NCBI GenBank assembly: GCA_017417315.1
Contig: JAFPZK010000078.1
Location: 62,001 to 126,000 of the forward strand
Source: Bacteroidales bacterium
Lineage (GTDB): Bacteria; Bacteroidota; Bacteroidia; Bacteroidales; UBA3824
Length of the DNA: 64,000 bases
Reading direction: 5' to 3'
The position numbers were made by a program, and so were the translations under genes. The stretch's first letter is position 1; the number at the start of each line of letters is the position of its first letter. Below, in pieces: positions 1 through 9,822 of this stretch. The notes under the pieces are model-generated. The model saw only the letters and a program-made list of their open reading frames with translations, was not told the origin of the DNA and did not search any database.

Positions 1-982
1 CAGGCAAAAGATACAAAACCTGTTTGCCTTTATTAAGATACTCTTGTATAAGAGAGATATATAGTTCCGTTTTGCCACTGCCGGTTACTCCGAACAACAA
101 AACGGCATTTTTTTCTTGAAAAAAGTTCAAAATATTATCGTATGCAATTTGCTGATTTTCTGTTAGTTGACAAGTACTTTTCAACTCTCCGTCATAATTT
201 TTAAGACGGCTGACTTCACATTCGGTTTCTAAGAGCAAACCTTTCTGAACCAAAGAAGAAAGGGCGGAAACTGAATATTTTTCAGCAATATCCTTACGGT
301 TAACGCGTCCGTTTTTAGCAACGTAAAGCATTATTTCAAACTGTTTCGGTGCTTTTTTTAGCAGAATATCCAATTCTGACGGCTCAAAACCCTCTGAAAC
401 GGACACAAATTTCACTGTTTTAGGTTTAAATTTTTCTTCAATAATTTTGTCGGCAACAATGTAAGAAAGAAAGACAAGTTTTTTAACTAATGAAATATTA
501 TTTTTTTTGCCGGTATATTTTGAAACAGCCGAAAGTTTTATCCCGCCTTGTGCAGAATTAAAGGCCTCCAACAAACTCCTTTCAGTTAAATTTACTTCAT
601 TAATATCCAAAGGTTTTGTTGTACGGTAAAGAACGGTTTCTGACTCTAATTTCAAGACCGAAGGCACTGCCGTCCTATAAACCTCTCCTAACGAACACAT
701 ATAATAAGAGGCTATCCAATCCCAAAATTTTAGTTGCAAATCATTAAAGACGGGTTTATCGTCCAAAACCTCTAAAATTTCTTTGATTTCAAATTTTTGA
801 GACTCGCTGTCAATATCGTCTTTTACGGAATAAACAACGGCAGAATATAATTTATTTTTCCCGAAAGGAACAACTACGCGAGAACCGCGTTTACAAGAAG
901 AAAAAAATGTTTCGGGGATTGCATACGTGAATAACTGCGGCAACGATAACGGCACAATTACCTCTGCATATCTCCGAAACAT
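1..982 (-). CDS. priA: Primosomal protein N' (PriA helicase), N-terminal part, cut by window edge
   Basis: About 327 N-terminal codons are visible; the rest lies beyond the left edge (the family is usually over 700 residues). PriA recognises stalled forks and D-loops and reloads the replisome in the cytoplasm. The translation begins MFRRYAEVIVPLSLPQLFTY, the usual start of the 3'-DNA-binding domain, followed by VPFG near residue 40 and DWIASYYMCSLGEVYR near residue 85. The helicase P-loop GVTGSGKTE lies near residue 300, followed by LYISLIQEYL. The gene starts 35 bp after the porE-like gene on the same strand, so read-through from that gene is likely. No frameshift is seen in the visible part. 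Confidence 0.93.
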   Translation of the reverse strand, partial: MFRRYAEVIVPLSLPQLFTYAIPETFFSSCKRGSRVVVPFGKNKLYSAVVYSVKDDIDSESQKFEIKEILEVLDDKPVFNDLQLKFWDWIASYYMCSLGEVYRTAVPSVLKLESETVLYRTTKPLDINEVNLTERSLLEAFNSAQGGIKLSAVSKYTGKKNNISLVKKLVFLSYIVADKIIEEKFKPKTVKFVSVSEGFEPSELDILLKKAPKQFEIMLYVAKNGRVNRKDIAEKYSVSALSSLVQKGLLLETECEVSRLKNYDGELKSTCQLTENQQIAYDNILNFFQEKNAVLLFGVTGSGKTELYISLIQEYLNKGKQVLYLLP

Positions 983-1017
983 TTTCTATACAAAAATTAA
1001 ATTTCTTTTACGTCTTA

Positions 1018-3105
1018 CTAAATTTCAGTTTCAGGATTACGTTTAGATGCTTTGTAACCTGATGATTTGTAATTCGGGTTAGCATAATTAACCGGAACTG
1101 ACAAAGGAAGAACGATAAGTTTCTGTTCACCTTGTTTTACGACTTCAAATTCCAAACGACGGTTATATTGTTTAGCAGACTCGTTAATCTCTCCGTTAAC
1201 CTTATTAACCGTAATAGGATTCTCCTCTCCGTAACCGACAGTAGTCAATTTACGTGCATTAACACCTTTCTTTTTAACTAAGTAATCTTTTGCAGCCTCA
1301 GCCCTCTGTTTAGAAAGTTCCTTATTGAAACCGGCCTTACCCATAGCATCACAATAACCGATAATTCTGATTTCAGCATTCGTATTTTTGTTCATATAAT
1401 CTGCTAACTCGTCAAGAGTTTGTGATGATTCGAGTTTAGAACTTGCAAATTCAAAACGGACATCTTTAAGCGTGATAACAACTTCATTCTTATCTTTGAT
1501 GTCATCGAGATTCTTAGGTTCGGGTTCCGTAGCAACGGGACATTCAACACCCGGATCAAGTTTCACGGTTTTATAAGCCGTAAGAGCCGGAGCATTTACC
1601 GAAACATCAAACATATCGTCTTCGATTACATCACCGCCTTGTTCAAAAGATACTGAATAGTTGTGTCCTTTGTAGGCTTTGATTGAATAATTACCTGTTT
1701 GGTCGTCAGGTTTTACTTCAAACTCCTCAGCGGTAGAGTTGTCGCGAACTCTTACAAGACTTTGTGAAAGTTTTGCTTTGTCGCAAAGCGTTACCAAACC
1801 TTGATATTCAGAAGAACCGATTTCCATCAAGTTTTTAGGACCTGCAACATACAAATCCGCTTCACCGCAACCTTTTTTTCTTTTTGACGCAAAATAAAAT
1901 TTACCGCTCTTATCTATAAAAACGTAAACCTCATCGTCAACGGTATTCATAGGTGTACCCAAGTTTTCCGGCTCTGACCATTTTGAACCGTTCAACACGG
2001 ATTTAAATATATCATAACCGCCCAAACTGTGATGACCTTTCGAACTAAAATACAACGTTCCGTCAGGAGCAATAAAAGGACCTTCTTCGTCAGCAGAAGT
2101 GTTAATCGTTTTGCCGAGGTTAACGGCAGGACCCCAATCACCGTTTACACGCTCCGAAACATAAAGGTCAAGACCACCTTGTCCGCCCGGACGGTTACTT
2201 GCAAAATACAATTTGTTACCGTCTTTCGAAAGCGTTGCGCCGGTTTCTCTGTAATCGGTATTGATGTTAGCGTTCAAAGCAACGGGTTCGCCCCAAGAAT
2301 CGCCGACCTTCTTAGAAACCAAAATCATACCGTTTTTCTCATCGTTGTAAATGTAAAGTTCTTTACCGTCATTAGACATACATACAACCGAAGAGTTGTA
2401 TTGATTTGCTAAATTGCCTTCAAGCAATACGGGTGCTTCCCATGTGCCGGTTTCAGAACTCAACTTCGATGAATAAATATTCTCGTCATAATTGCCGTCG
2501 TCCATAGCCGTATGACCTTCAACTTTTTGACTTGAAGTAAAATAAAGAGTTTTGCCGTCAGGAGAAACTATCGGTGAATGTTCGGTAGAGGCTGAATTTA
2601 CAAATTTACCCAAATTCAATACTGTAACGTCTTTCGGATTTGCCTTCAACTCTTTTGCAATGTTACAAGACTTGATTTCATCGTCAATTTTTTCCGACAA
2701 ATCCTTGTTAGAAACCTGAGGTTTCACACCATTAAGCACCGAAAGAGCCTCATCAATCTTGTCAGACTGTCTCAAAGCACTACCTAAATAGTATTCGTTG
2801 GTCTGAGCCATGATTTTGTTTTTTGACGAAGCATATAAGTTCTTCGCTTTGTTAAGCTCCGTAAGAGCCTGTTCCTTGTTACCGGCTTGCAAATAACAAT
2901 ATCCGAGATTTGAATGGAAAAGCGGATTCTCGGGATTGCTTGCCACTAATTGTTTGTAATTTTTGGCTGCCGTCATCCAATCGCTTGATTCAAAGGCAGT
3001 CAACGCCTCTTGTACTACCTCTTTGTCTTGTGCGGAAACATTCTGTACCGAACATACACCCGCCGACAATAAGACAAAGGATAATGATAAAAGTCTGTTT
3101 TTCAT
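1018..3105 (-). CDS. PorE-like T9SS component: TPR, PD40 propeller, CRD, OmpA C-terminal domain
   Basis: 695 residues with a signal peptide (1-25, cleavage after NVSA). TPR repeats span about 28-130. PD40/WD40-like propeller repeats span about 170-420, with repeated LYFASNRPGGQGGLDLY-type motifs. A carboxypeptidase-regulatory-like fold lies near 430-520 and an OmpA-like peptidoglycan-binding domain near 545-665 (IIGYCDAMG, NRRLEFEVV). This domain order is that of PorE (PG1058 of Porphyromonas), which links the type IX secretion core to peptidoglycan. Unlike PorE, which is described as a lipoprotein, no proper lipobox is visible: the only early Cys follows Val. A T9SS-type cargo domain is encoded at 31853-33370. 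The domain order is clear; the PorE assignment is an inference, and a general OmpA/PD40 cell-envelope protein is the alternative. Confidence 0.72.
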   Translation of the reverse strand: MKNRLLSLSFVLLSAGVCSVQNVSAQDKEVVQEALTAFESSDWMTAAKNYKQLVASNPENPLFHSNLGYCYLQAGNKEQALTELNKAKNLYASSKNKIMAQTNEYYLGSALRQSDKIDEALSVLNGVKPQVSNKDLSEKIDDEIKSCNIAKELKANPKDVTVLNLGKFVNSASTEHSPIVSPDGKTLYFTSSQKVEGHTAMDDGNYDENIYSSKLSSETGTWEAPVLLEGNLANQYNSSVVCMSNDGKELYIYNDEKNGMILVSKKVGDSWGEPVALNANINTDYRETGATLSKDGNKLYFASNRPGGQGGLDLYVSERVNGDWGPAVNLGKTINTSADEEGPFIAPDGTLYFSSKGHHSLGGYDIFKSVLNGSKWSEPENLGTPMNTVDDEVYVFIDKSGKFYFASKRKKGCGEADLYVAGPKNLMEIGSSEYQGLVTLCDKAKLSQSLVRVRDNSTAEEFEVKPDDQTGNYSIKAYKGHNYSVSFEQGGDVIEDDMFDVSVNAPALTAYKTVKLDPGVECPVATEPEPKNLDDIKDKNEVVITLKDVRFEFASSKLESSQTLDELADYMNKNTNAEIRIIGYCDAMGKAGFNKELSKQRAEAAKDYLVKKKGVNARKLTTVGYGEENPITVNKVNGEINESAKQYNRRLEFEVVKQGEQKLIVLPLSVPVNYANPNYKSSGYKASKRNPETEI

Positions 3106-3166
3106 ATTTTTTTTATAAGTTAGGACTTTATTGATTAAACTTCAATGTTATAAAATATAAAACACG

Positions 3167-3197
3167 CAAAAGTAAGAACTTTTTTTCCAAACGCAAA
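3167..3197 (-). promoter_or_regulatory. Bacteroidota-type promoter of the porE-like gene
   Basis: Read on the minus strand, TTTG (3197-3194) is separated by 19 bp from TACTTTTG (3174-3167), matching the phylum consensus TTTG / TAnnTTTG. Transcription would start near 3160, giving a leader of about 55 nt before the ATG at 3105. Confidence 0.65.
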
Positions 3198-3235
3198 ATT
3201 TTTTTTTTGCTTTTTTAACAAAAAAGTTTTATTTT

Positions 3236-4393
3236 TCAGTTTTCAGAATAATACACCGCCGGCAAATCTCTCAAATTATACTGCGATGCCATAATTTCGC
3301 CGTAAGCACCCGCCGAATAAAACGCCAAAAGGTCGCCTCTTGATGTTTTTTTAAGGCTGCGGGACTGCGCAAAAACGTCAGTAGACTCACAAATCGGTCC
3401 TACGACATCGTAAACGCCGTTTTCTTCCGCCGTTGAGGTAAGATTTTCGATTTTGTGATAAGCACCGTACAAAGCCGGACGAATTAAATCCGTAAAGCCC
3501 GCGTCCAAGATAGCAAAATCCGTGGTATCGCCTTGTTTTACATACAAAACCCTCGAAATCAAAGCACCGCACTGCGCTACGACAGAACGTCCGAACTCAA
3601 AATGTACTTGCTGATTTTCCCTTACATCCAAACCCGAATGAATCAAATCCAACAGTTTTTCAAATTCAGGAACTGAATTTTTTTCGGGCTTGTTATAATC
3701 TATGCCCAAACCGCCACCTAAATTTATGACAGGAAGTTCAAGACCCAAACTCTTTAACTCTGCCTGAATTTCATTACTGCGCTCGCATAACAATTTATAA
3801 GGCTCAAAATCAAGAATTTGAGAACCGATATGATAATGTATGCCGATGAGTTTTATGTTAGAAAGACATTTAAGAAAATCAATTGTTTCCTTCAATTTAG
3901 TAAAAGGAATACCGAACTTGCTGTCAGACAGCCCCGTATTGATTTTTTTATTCGTATGCGCGTCAATGCCCGGATTAAGTCTCAAAGCCACCTGAGCGGT
4001 TTTGTTTTCAGCCTTTGCCAAAGAATTTATAACCTCTAACTCCTGCAAGGACTCACAGTTGAAACAGAAAATACCGAGCCTCAAAGCCGTCAAAATTTCT
4101 TTATCCGATTTGCCGACTCCCGCAAAAACCACTTTTGAAGCATCAAAACCACATTCTACCGCTCTCGAAACTTCGTTACCGCTGACACAATCAGCACCGA
4201 AACCGTAAGAACTTATCAACTTTAAAATCCTCTCGTTTGCATTAGCCTTAACCGCATAATGGATTTTATAACCGTACTTGTCTGCCGAGGCTTTCAAAAC
4301 CTCGAGAGTCTTTTTCAACAAATCAAGGTCATAATAATAAAAAGGTGTGGAAAATGTCCCGAACCGTTTTATTTCTTTATCAGTAAAATTCAT
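3236..4393 (-). CDS. lysA: Diaminopimelate decarboxylase
   Basis: 385 residues of a fold-type III PLP decarboxylase that converts meso-diaminopimelate to L-lysine in the cytoplasm, the last step of the DAP pathway. The PLP lysine sits in HYAVKANANE (K49), followed by GADCVSGNE, HYHIGSQ and the glycine-rich phosphate loop NLGGGLGIDY. The dimer-partner cysteine is in GPICESTDVFA. The length fits the short form of the family. It is read toward the porE-like gene with a 130 bp gap that carries the latter's own promoter, so it is probably monocistronic. Carboxynorspermidine decarboxylase, a relative, is less likely because of the CESTD motif. Confidence 0.93.
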   Translation of the reverse strand: MNFTDKEIKRFGTFSTPFYYYDLDLLKKTLEVLKASADKYGYKIHYAVKANANERILKLISSYGFGADCVSGNEVSRAVECGFDASKVVFAGVGKSDKEILTALRLGIFCFNCESLQELEVINSLAKAENKTAQVALRLNPGIDAHTNKKINTGLSDSKFGIPFTKLKETIDFLKCLSNIKLIGIHYHIGSQILDFEPYKLLCERSNEIQAELKSLGLELPVINLGGGLGIDYNKPEKNSVPEFEKLLDLIHSGLDVRENQQVHFEFGRSVVAQCGALISRVLYVKQGDTTDFAILDAGFTDLIRPALYGAYHKIENLTSTAEENGVYDVVGPICESTDVFAQSRSLKKTSRGDLLAFYSAGAYGEIMASQYNLRDLPAVYYSEN

Positions 4394-4674
4394 TTTTTTT
4401 ATTTATCACCTTTTGGTTTAACGCTGCAAATTTATTCCATTTTTTTTTAAAATACGTGTTTTAGACAAAATTTTAAACAAAAATATTTTAATATTTAACC
4501 TCCTAATAGTTAACGTTTTAAAAAAAAATATAAAAAAAAATTACAAATTTGTTTTTTCAAGTGGTAAAAAAAAATTACATTTGAGAATTTCTAAGGCGTA
4601 AAAAAGAGGTGCGCCGAAAGAAAAACGGCAACAAATTTGATGTATTTTTTTAACGTCAGAGAACTATAAGAAAA
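4394..4674. promoter_or_regulatory. Divergent control region between lysA and the sensor operon
   Basis: 281 bp, very AT-rich, with no gene. Minus-strand TAAATTTG (4434-4427) can serve lysA, with a leader of about 30 nt. Plus-strand TACATTTG (4576-4583) can serve the sensor operon; a TTTG lies at 4548-4551, but the 24 bp spacing is longer than usual. A leader of about 85 nt would precede the ATG at 4675. Neither promoter has a perfect upstream box. Confidence 0.5.
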
Positions 4675-6597
4675 ATGAAAACACCGGAAAAAATATCCGT
4701 CAAACTAAAATTCAGAATTATGATGATCTGTTTTGCCGCATACGCCGGCTTTACAGGTCTGACATTTTTTTATCTGATTAACAGTTATGACAAGATACAA
4801 ACCGATTACAGCAAAGAAATAAACCTCAAAAATAATATCACCGAATTGCGCAACACGCAGTACGGCTTGTTTAATTTGTATTCAGGAAAAAAAGACAAGG
4901 AAAAAGAGGACACTCTGCTCGGAAACATACGCTCGATATGCAAAAATATCGACGAAGGGATTTTTTCGCTCAGTAAAACCGCAACTCAAAACCGTAAAAT
5001 CATTCAGTCCGTCAACATTTTAAGAGAAGAGTTCGAGACTTATAAATCCAAACTTGAAGAAATCAGCAAAATAGAAAACGAAATCAACGAACTCACTCAA
5101 GACGGCGGCAGACTGTCTACTGACAGAAATACGGTAAAAAATACGATTTTTCAGTTTACGCTTGCCGGAGTAAACAAAATGTTTGAAGAGGCGGTAAAAT
5201 ACGAAAACGATTTCATTCAACTCAGCAGTGTTGACACTTATAAAAAGTTCAACAAGCAGATAGAAAATATTATCTCTACTTTAAAAACCGTCAACACCAC
5301 AAACATTTTGATAAGGTATCAAATCTCGAAACTTACCGACCGTCTGACAGAATACAGAATGACATTTAATTTGCTGTTTTCTAAACAGTTATTAATCGGT
5401 TTAGACACTTACGAAGGCTACAAAGGAATCGCTAACGCACAAGTTGCGACAATGCTCGCCGACTTAGAAGAATATATGATGGAATCAGACTTGATAAGAG
5501 AAGATAAAAAGCGCAGCATAGTTTTACAGACGGTAGTCCTACATTCCGTAATAGCAGCGATAGGAATCTCGTTTTTCCTCATTATGTTTTGGTCGGTAAA
5601 CAAGCCGATTAACAATATGGCAAACTATTTAAAAAGGTTGCTCAAAGGCGAACTCGTAAAACCCGAAGTAAGCCCTTCAAGCACAAACGAAATGGATTTG
5701 ATGAGTATGCAGTTGTCTAATTTCGTGGAAAACTTAAAAGAAAAACAGATTTTTACGGACGACCTCGGCAGCGGCAAACCCGATAAAGGATTTAAATTAT
5801 TAAGCGACAACGACGAACTCGGACTCTCACTTATCAATATGAAAAAGAACATCGAACACGAAAAAGAACTTCAAGAAAAACGCCGCAGAGAAGACGAAAT
5901 TCAGGATAAAATCAACATCGGCTTGGCGGAGTTCGGAAACATTCTTAGAAAAAACAACAACGACATAGACGGACTTTGTAACGAAACTATCAGAAATTTA
6001 ATCCGTTATATGGACGCTAATTACGGTGCGATATACATCTACGTTGACGATGAAACCGACGAACCGTATCTCGAAATGAAAGCAACATACGCCGCCGACA
6101 GGAAAAAATTCATTCAAAAAAGGGTAAGCCTCTATGAAGGAATGGTAGGAATTTGCGCCGTTGAAAAAACAATGCAAGTAATAGACGACATTCCGAAAGA
6201 TTACATCAAAATCGGTTCGGGTTTCGGCAACACCACACCGAGCAACTTGATTGTCATACCGCTTTTGCTGAACGACGAAATTTTCGGCGTAATAGAATTG
6301 TGCAGAACAGCAAAATTTGAAGAATACAGAATAAAATTTTTGGAACGTCTTGCCGAAGACATCGCAAGTACGATTTCATACGTAAAAATCAATACCAGAA
6401 ACCTTTTCAAACTAAAAGAAAAGGGCAAACGTCTTGACGATTACACAAAACGCCTCCACAAAACCAAAAATGAATTGGCTCAAAAGAGCGAAATGGTAAA
6501 GGTTTTGCAGGAAGATGTGGATAAGTTGAAGAAAGAAAACGCAAGACTTTCGGAAGAAAAATCCGCAGCAGAAAAAAAATTTAGCAACAGAAGGTAA
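4675..6597 (+). CDS. Membrane sensor: two TM helices, HAMP, GAF, coiled coil, no kinase
   Basis: 640 residues. TM helices lie at about 13-36 and 281-308. They enclose a helical periplasmic sensing region of about 240 residues, rich in Lys/Glu/Asn and probably a four-helix-bundle fold. A HAMP-like linker (about 305-360) is followed by a GAF domain (about 411-571, with YEGMVGICAVEKTMQVIDDI and PLLLNDEIFGVIEL) and a C-terminal coiled coil. There is no HisKA, HATPase, GGDEF or MCP signalling domain, so it is a sensor without its own output. It is first in a four-gene operon ending with a hybrid kinase, with 2 bp to the next gene, so it may pass signals to that kinase through its coiled coil. No named family was recognised. 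Confidence 0.8.
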   Translation: MKTPEKISVKLKFRIMMICFAAYAGFTGLTFFYLINSYDKIQTDYSKEINLKNNITELRNTQYGLFNLYSGKKDKEKEDTLLGNIRSICKNIDEGIFSLSKTATQNRKIIQSVNILREEFETYKSKLEEISKIENEINELTQDGGRLSTDRNTVKNTIFQFTLAGVNKMFEEAVKYENDFIQLSSVDTYKKFNKQIENIISTLKTVNTTNILIRYQISKLTDRLTEYRMTFNLLFSKQLLIGLDTYEGYKGIANAQVATMLADLEEYMMESDLIREDKKRSIVLQTVVLHSVIAAIGISFFLIMFWSVNKPINNMANYLKRLLKGELVKPEVSPSSTNEMDLMSMQLSNFVENLKEKQIFTDDLGSGKPDKGFKLLSDNDELGLSLINMKKNIEHEKELQEKRRREDEIQDKINIGLAEFGNILRKNNNDIDGLCNETIRNLIRYMDANYGAIYIYVDDETDEPYLEMKATYAADRKKFIQKRVSLYEGMVGICAVEKTMQVIDDIPKDYIKIGSGFGNTTPSNLIVIPLLLNDEIFGVIELCRTAKFEEYRIKFLERLAEDIASTISYVKINTRNLFKLKEKGKRLDDYTKRLHKTKNELAQKSEMVKVLQEDVDKLKKENARLSEEKSAAEKKFSNRR

Positions 6598-6599
6598 AA

Positions 6600-9260
6600 A
6601 TGGATATTAACAAAATAGGCATATTAAACACGATACGCTGGAAAGCAGTTTTATCCGCCGTCATAGGTGCGATAGTGCTTTCTATTGCCATAATGGTGAT
6701 TCAGGACAGAACGCTCTTGAACCGAATCACCGATTATAGCAAACTAAATTCTAATATCACGATAGACAACTACGCCGATTCTTTTGAAAAAAGTCTCAAT
6801 CAAACGATTATAAAACTTCAAACCGGCGCACAAACAATTTCTGAACAAACCACTCAGTTCGGTTATAACGCAAAAGGCATTACTGACAAAATGCTTCAAA
6901 CGTTTATGGAAAACGATAAAACATTAAAATCAATTTTCATAATCTCCGAGCCGTATATTTTTGACAATTCCGACAGCCTTTTGGTAAACACGAATCCGGG
7001 CTTTCCTATCGGCTGGTATGTCAAATACATTCAGCACGAAAACACGGGAACGCCTGAACTTTCAAACGACATTCAAACTACCTCGGGAGAAATCTACGAC
7101 CTTTACAGACAAATAAAACATGATTTGCAGCCTAAGGTCATAACATTGAAAAACAATGCCGACATCTCCGACGTAATTGTCTGTATGATACCGTTTTTCA
7201 CTAACGGCAAATTCAGCGGAAGCCTCGGAATAGACATCGACCAAAAATATTACAGAAGTATCCTTGACTCGCAAATTCCCTCAGACCACACCTTATATAT
7301 AGCGGACAGCACGGGAAATATTTTTTACAGCCGTAACAAGGATTTTCAAAACAGAAACATTCACGAAATTTTAAGGTTTACCGAAGAAAAACTCAACATT
7401 ATGTCAAAAACTTCGGCAAATCTGCCCGTTGATACCGAATACGAACTCGTTGAAAACAACAACGAACAAGTTTATCTACACTGCAAACGTATTTCGCTTG
7501 CCTGCAACAACGGCAATTTTACGCTGATTTCACTTACGCCGTTAAACGAAATAAAAAGTGCGCAATACAAGGCTCTCAGCAAATCAATAGTCATCATTTT
7601 GACTGTTTTAATGATATTCATAATCTTTATCATAGCAGTTTCAAAAAAACTGTCAGAGCCGATTACGTATGTTAAAAATATGATTGTAAAACTTTCGGAA
7701 GGCAAATTTGACACCGTAGAAAATATCGACTTTTTTGAAAAAATCCCGAAAGAATATCAAGTTTTAATAACGCAAATTCAAAGCCTTGCCTCTTCGCTGA
7801 AAGACACGGCAGAATTTGCATACAATGTCCGCGACGGACAACTCGATACGCCATACTCCGAGGCTGTAAAAACCAACTCTATCGGTAATGCACTTATCGG
7901 CATGAGAAACAATCTTATCACCAACAAAGAAAAAGAATTGGAACGCTCTTCGGTTGAAAAACAAAATCAATGGGCAACCGAAGGACACTCTATTTTCAGT
8001 GATATTCTCCGTAACAATATTTCCGACATCAGACAACTCTGTAACGCCGTGATTGACAAACTCGTACCGTATATCAACGTTATTCAGGGCGGTATGTTTA
8101 TCAGGACGGTTTTGCCGGAAGACAACAAGACCGAATGTTTTGAACTTTACGCCGTATTTGCCTACGGACATCAACGTTTTCATAAAAGAACTCTCCGTCT
8201 TGACGAGGGAATGATAGGCGCGTGCGCTATGGAAAAACAAACCATCATCTTAAACGAGGTTCCTGAAAATTATTCTGACATAGCCTCCGGACTCGGTCAG
8301 GCAAAACCGAAGTCAATAATTTTCGTACCGCTTGTTTACAACGATTATTTGTACGGCGTTATGGAATTGGCATCTTTCAAAAACTACGAAGACTACCAAA
8401 TCCAGTTTGTGGAAAGAATTTCGGAAAACATCGCCTCTACTATCGCTAACGCAAAAATCAACGAGCAGACCAACAACCTCTTGAAACAGAGCCGTCAACA
8501 GTCAAAAATTATGGAGGAAAAAGAAGACCAGTTGAAGAGCGAAATCGAGTCTATGAACAACCTCTTGGACGCAACTCAAATGGAACTCGACGAACTCGAA
8601 CAAGTAAACAACGCAATGAACAAATCTATGATGGTGGCAATTTTCTCCACAAAAGGCGACACCTTGGAGGCAAACAGAAAATTTGCCCTGCGTTATACCC
8701 TCGATGTCAACGACATCAGAAGAAAAAACGTTTACGAAATTCTCCAACTCACGCTCTCGAAATACGACGAGTTCAAAAAGATTTGGGACAACGTAAAACA
8801 AGGCGCAACAGAGACTTACAACATCGAGTTCAAAATAAATAACTCGACCAGAAATATCAAAAATATGTTCGTTCCGATTTACAACAAGGAAAATTCTATT
8901 GACAGAATTTTCTGTCTTGCAACCGACATTACCGGTCAGCACAACACCGAGGACGAACTGCTGAAAATAAGAAAACAACTCAAAGACAATTCGTCAGAAA
9001 TTACGACATTGAGGCAAAATATAAGAAAACGCGACATAGAACTCGATGATTTAAATCACGAACTCATTACCGCAAAACAGCAAAATGCCGAAAACAAGAC
9101 GAAATTGGACAAAGCTGTATCAAGCGCACAGTTTTTCAAAAAAGAATTGGAGAAGAGAATTACTAAGTTCAGAAAAATAGAAAACTCTCTTAAAGAAAAA
9201 GTTAAAAAGTATGAAACGCAATTAGGTATAAACAAAAACAATCAAAACAACGAAGAATAA
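6600..9260 (+). CDS. Membrane sensor: Cache-like, HAMP, GAF, PAS, coiled coils, no kinase
   Basis: 886 residues. TM helices at about 16-35 and 327-350 flank a large extracytoplasmic region that resembles a double Cache sensor (GSLGIDIDQKYYRSIL followed by LYIADSTGNIFYSRN). Inside the cell lie HAMP (about 350-405), a GAF domain (about 465-620; LDEGMIGACAMEKQTIIL is nearly parallel to the GAF of the preceding gene), a coil, a PAS-like domain (about 682-790, ending CLATDITGQ) and a long C-terminal coiled coil. No catalytic output domain is present. It starts 2 bp after the previous stop. The shared GAF sequence suggests that the two sensors arose by duplication and then took different input domains. 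Confidence 0.8.
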   Translation: MDINKIGILNTIRWKAVLSAVIGAIVLSIAIMVIQDRTLLNRITDYSKLNSNITIDNYADSFEKSLNQTIIKLQTGAQTISEQTTQFGYNAKGITDKMLQTFMENDKTLKSIFIISEPYIFDNSDSLLVNTNPGFPIGWYVKYIQHENTGTPELSNDIQTTSGEIYDLYRQIKHDLQPKVITLKNNADISDVIVCMIPFFTNGKFSGSLGIDIDQKYYRSILDSQIPSDHTLYIADSTGNIFYSRNKDFQNRNIHEILRFTEEKLNIMSKTSANLPVDTEYELVENNNEQVYLHCKRISLACNNGNFTLISLTPLNEIKSAQYKALSKSIVIILTVLMIFIIFIIAVSKKLSEPITYVKNMIVKLSEGKFDTVENIDFFEKIPKEYQVLITQIQSLASSLKDTAEFAYNVRDGQLDTPYSEAVKTNSIGNALIGMRNNLITNKEKELERSSVEKQNQWATEGHSIFSDILRNNISDIRQLCNAVIDKLVPYINVIQGGMFIRTVLPEDNKTECFELYAVFAYGHQRFHKRTLRLDEGMIGACAMEKQTIILNEVPENYSDIASGLGQAKPKSIIFVPLVYNDYLYGVMELASFKNYEDYQIQFVERISENIASTIANAKINEQTNNLLKQSRQQSKIMEEKEDQLKSEIESMNNLLDATQMELDELEQVNNAMNKSMMVAIFSTKGDTLEANRKFALRYTLDVNDIRRKNVYEILQLTLSKYDEFKKIWDNVKQGATETYNIEFKINNSTRNIKNMFVPIYNKENSIDRIFCLATDITGQHNTEDELLKIRKQLKDNSSEITTLRQNIRKRDIELDDLNHELITAKQQNAENKTKLDKAVSSAQFFKKELEKRITKFRKIENSLKEKVKKYETQLGINKNNQNNEE

Positions 9261-9263
9261 TCT

Positions 9264-9800
9264 ATGATTAATAAACTAACCATATTAATAATCAGTATGT
9301 TGTGGTCTTTTTCGGGAGTCTCCCAACAGCCCGGCGGCAACAAAGGCAAAAACCTTGAAACGGTTTTGAAATTTGCCGGTTGCGTAAATTGGGCAGAAGA
9401 CTCACAAAAAAATGATTTACTAATTTTTATCGCCGATGACGATGAAGAACGGTTTAATGCCGCAACAGCATATCTTGCAAACCGCGACTTTAAAAATCGC
9501 AAAATACAAACCGTAAAACTAAACGATGAAACCGAACTCAACACCTCGTGTATTGTGTTTATAACTCAAAACACCGGCATTGACGTTGACAAACTAATCG
9601 CAAAAACCTCCGGCAAACACGTAATGACAATTACAACCAACCAATCTTTATTGGAAAAAGGCTGTATGTTTTACATCAACGCCGCTGAAAACGAAGAACT
9701 TGAATACTTGTTTAACAAACGTGCGGTCTTAGACTCGGAATTAACCATAAATAGTCTCTTGTTTGACCCCGCACATAAATGGAAACCAACTGAATATTAA
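9264..9800 (+). CDS. YfiR-like (DUF4154) periplasmic protein
   Basis: 178 residues with a signal peptide (about 1-20, ending GVSQ). The body follows the YfiR pattern: an early KFAGCVNWAED segment, a Rossmann-like alternation of strands (LLIFIADDDEERF, CIVFITQNTG, HVMTITTNQSLLEKGCMFYI) and a C-terminal LTINSLLFDPA in the place of the family's LLKLA motif. In Pseudomonas, YfiR is a periplasmic repressor that binds the CHASE8 sensor of the diguanylate cyclase YfiN and reacts to redox and envelope stress. Here it precedes a hybrid kinase whose periplasmic part also looks CHASE8-like, so it may control that kinase. It starts 3 bp after the previous gene. The family is likely; the partner is inferred. 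Confidence 0.7.
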   Translation: MINKLTILIISMLWSFSGVSQQPGGNKGKNLETVLKFAGCVNWAEDSQKNDLLIFIADDDEERFNAATAYLANRDFKNRKIQTVKLNDETELNTSCIVFITQNTGIDVDKLIAKTSGKHVMTITTNQSLLEKGCMFYINAAENEELEYLFNKRAVLDSELTINSLLFDPAHKWKPTEY

Positions 9801-9822
9801 TAAACGACAAATAAAAAACACT

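Noticed and set aside
7764..8978. Two 158-codon minus-strand open frames in the second GAF sensor gene
   Set aside because: They lie fully inside a gene with GAF and PAS domains and have composition typical of antisense shadows (many Phe, Val, Cys).
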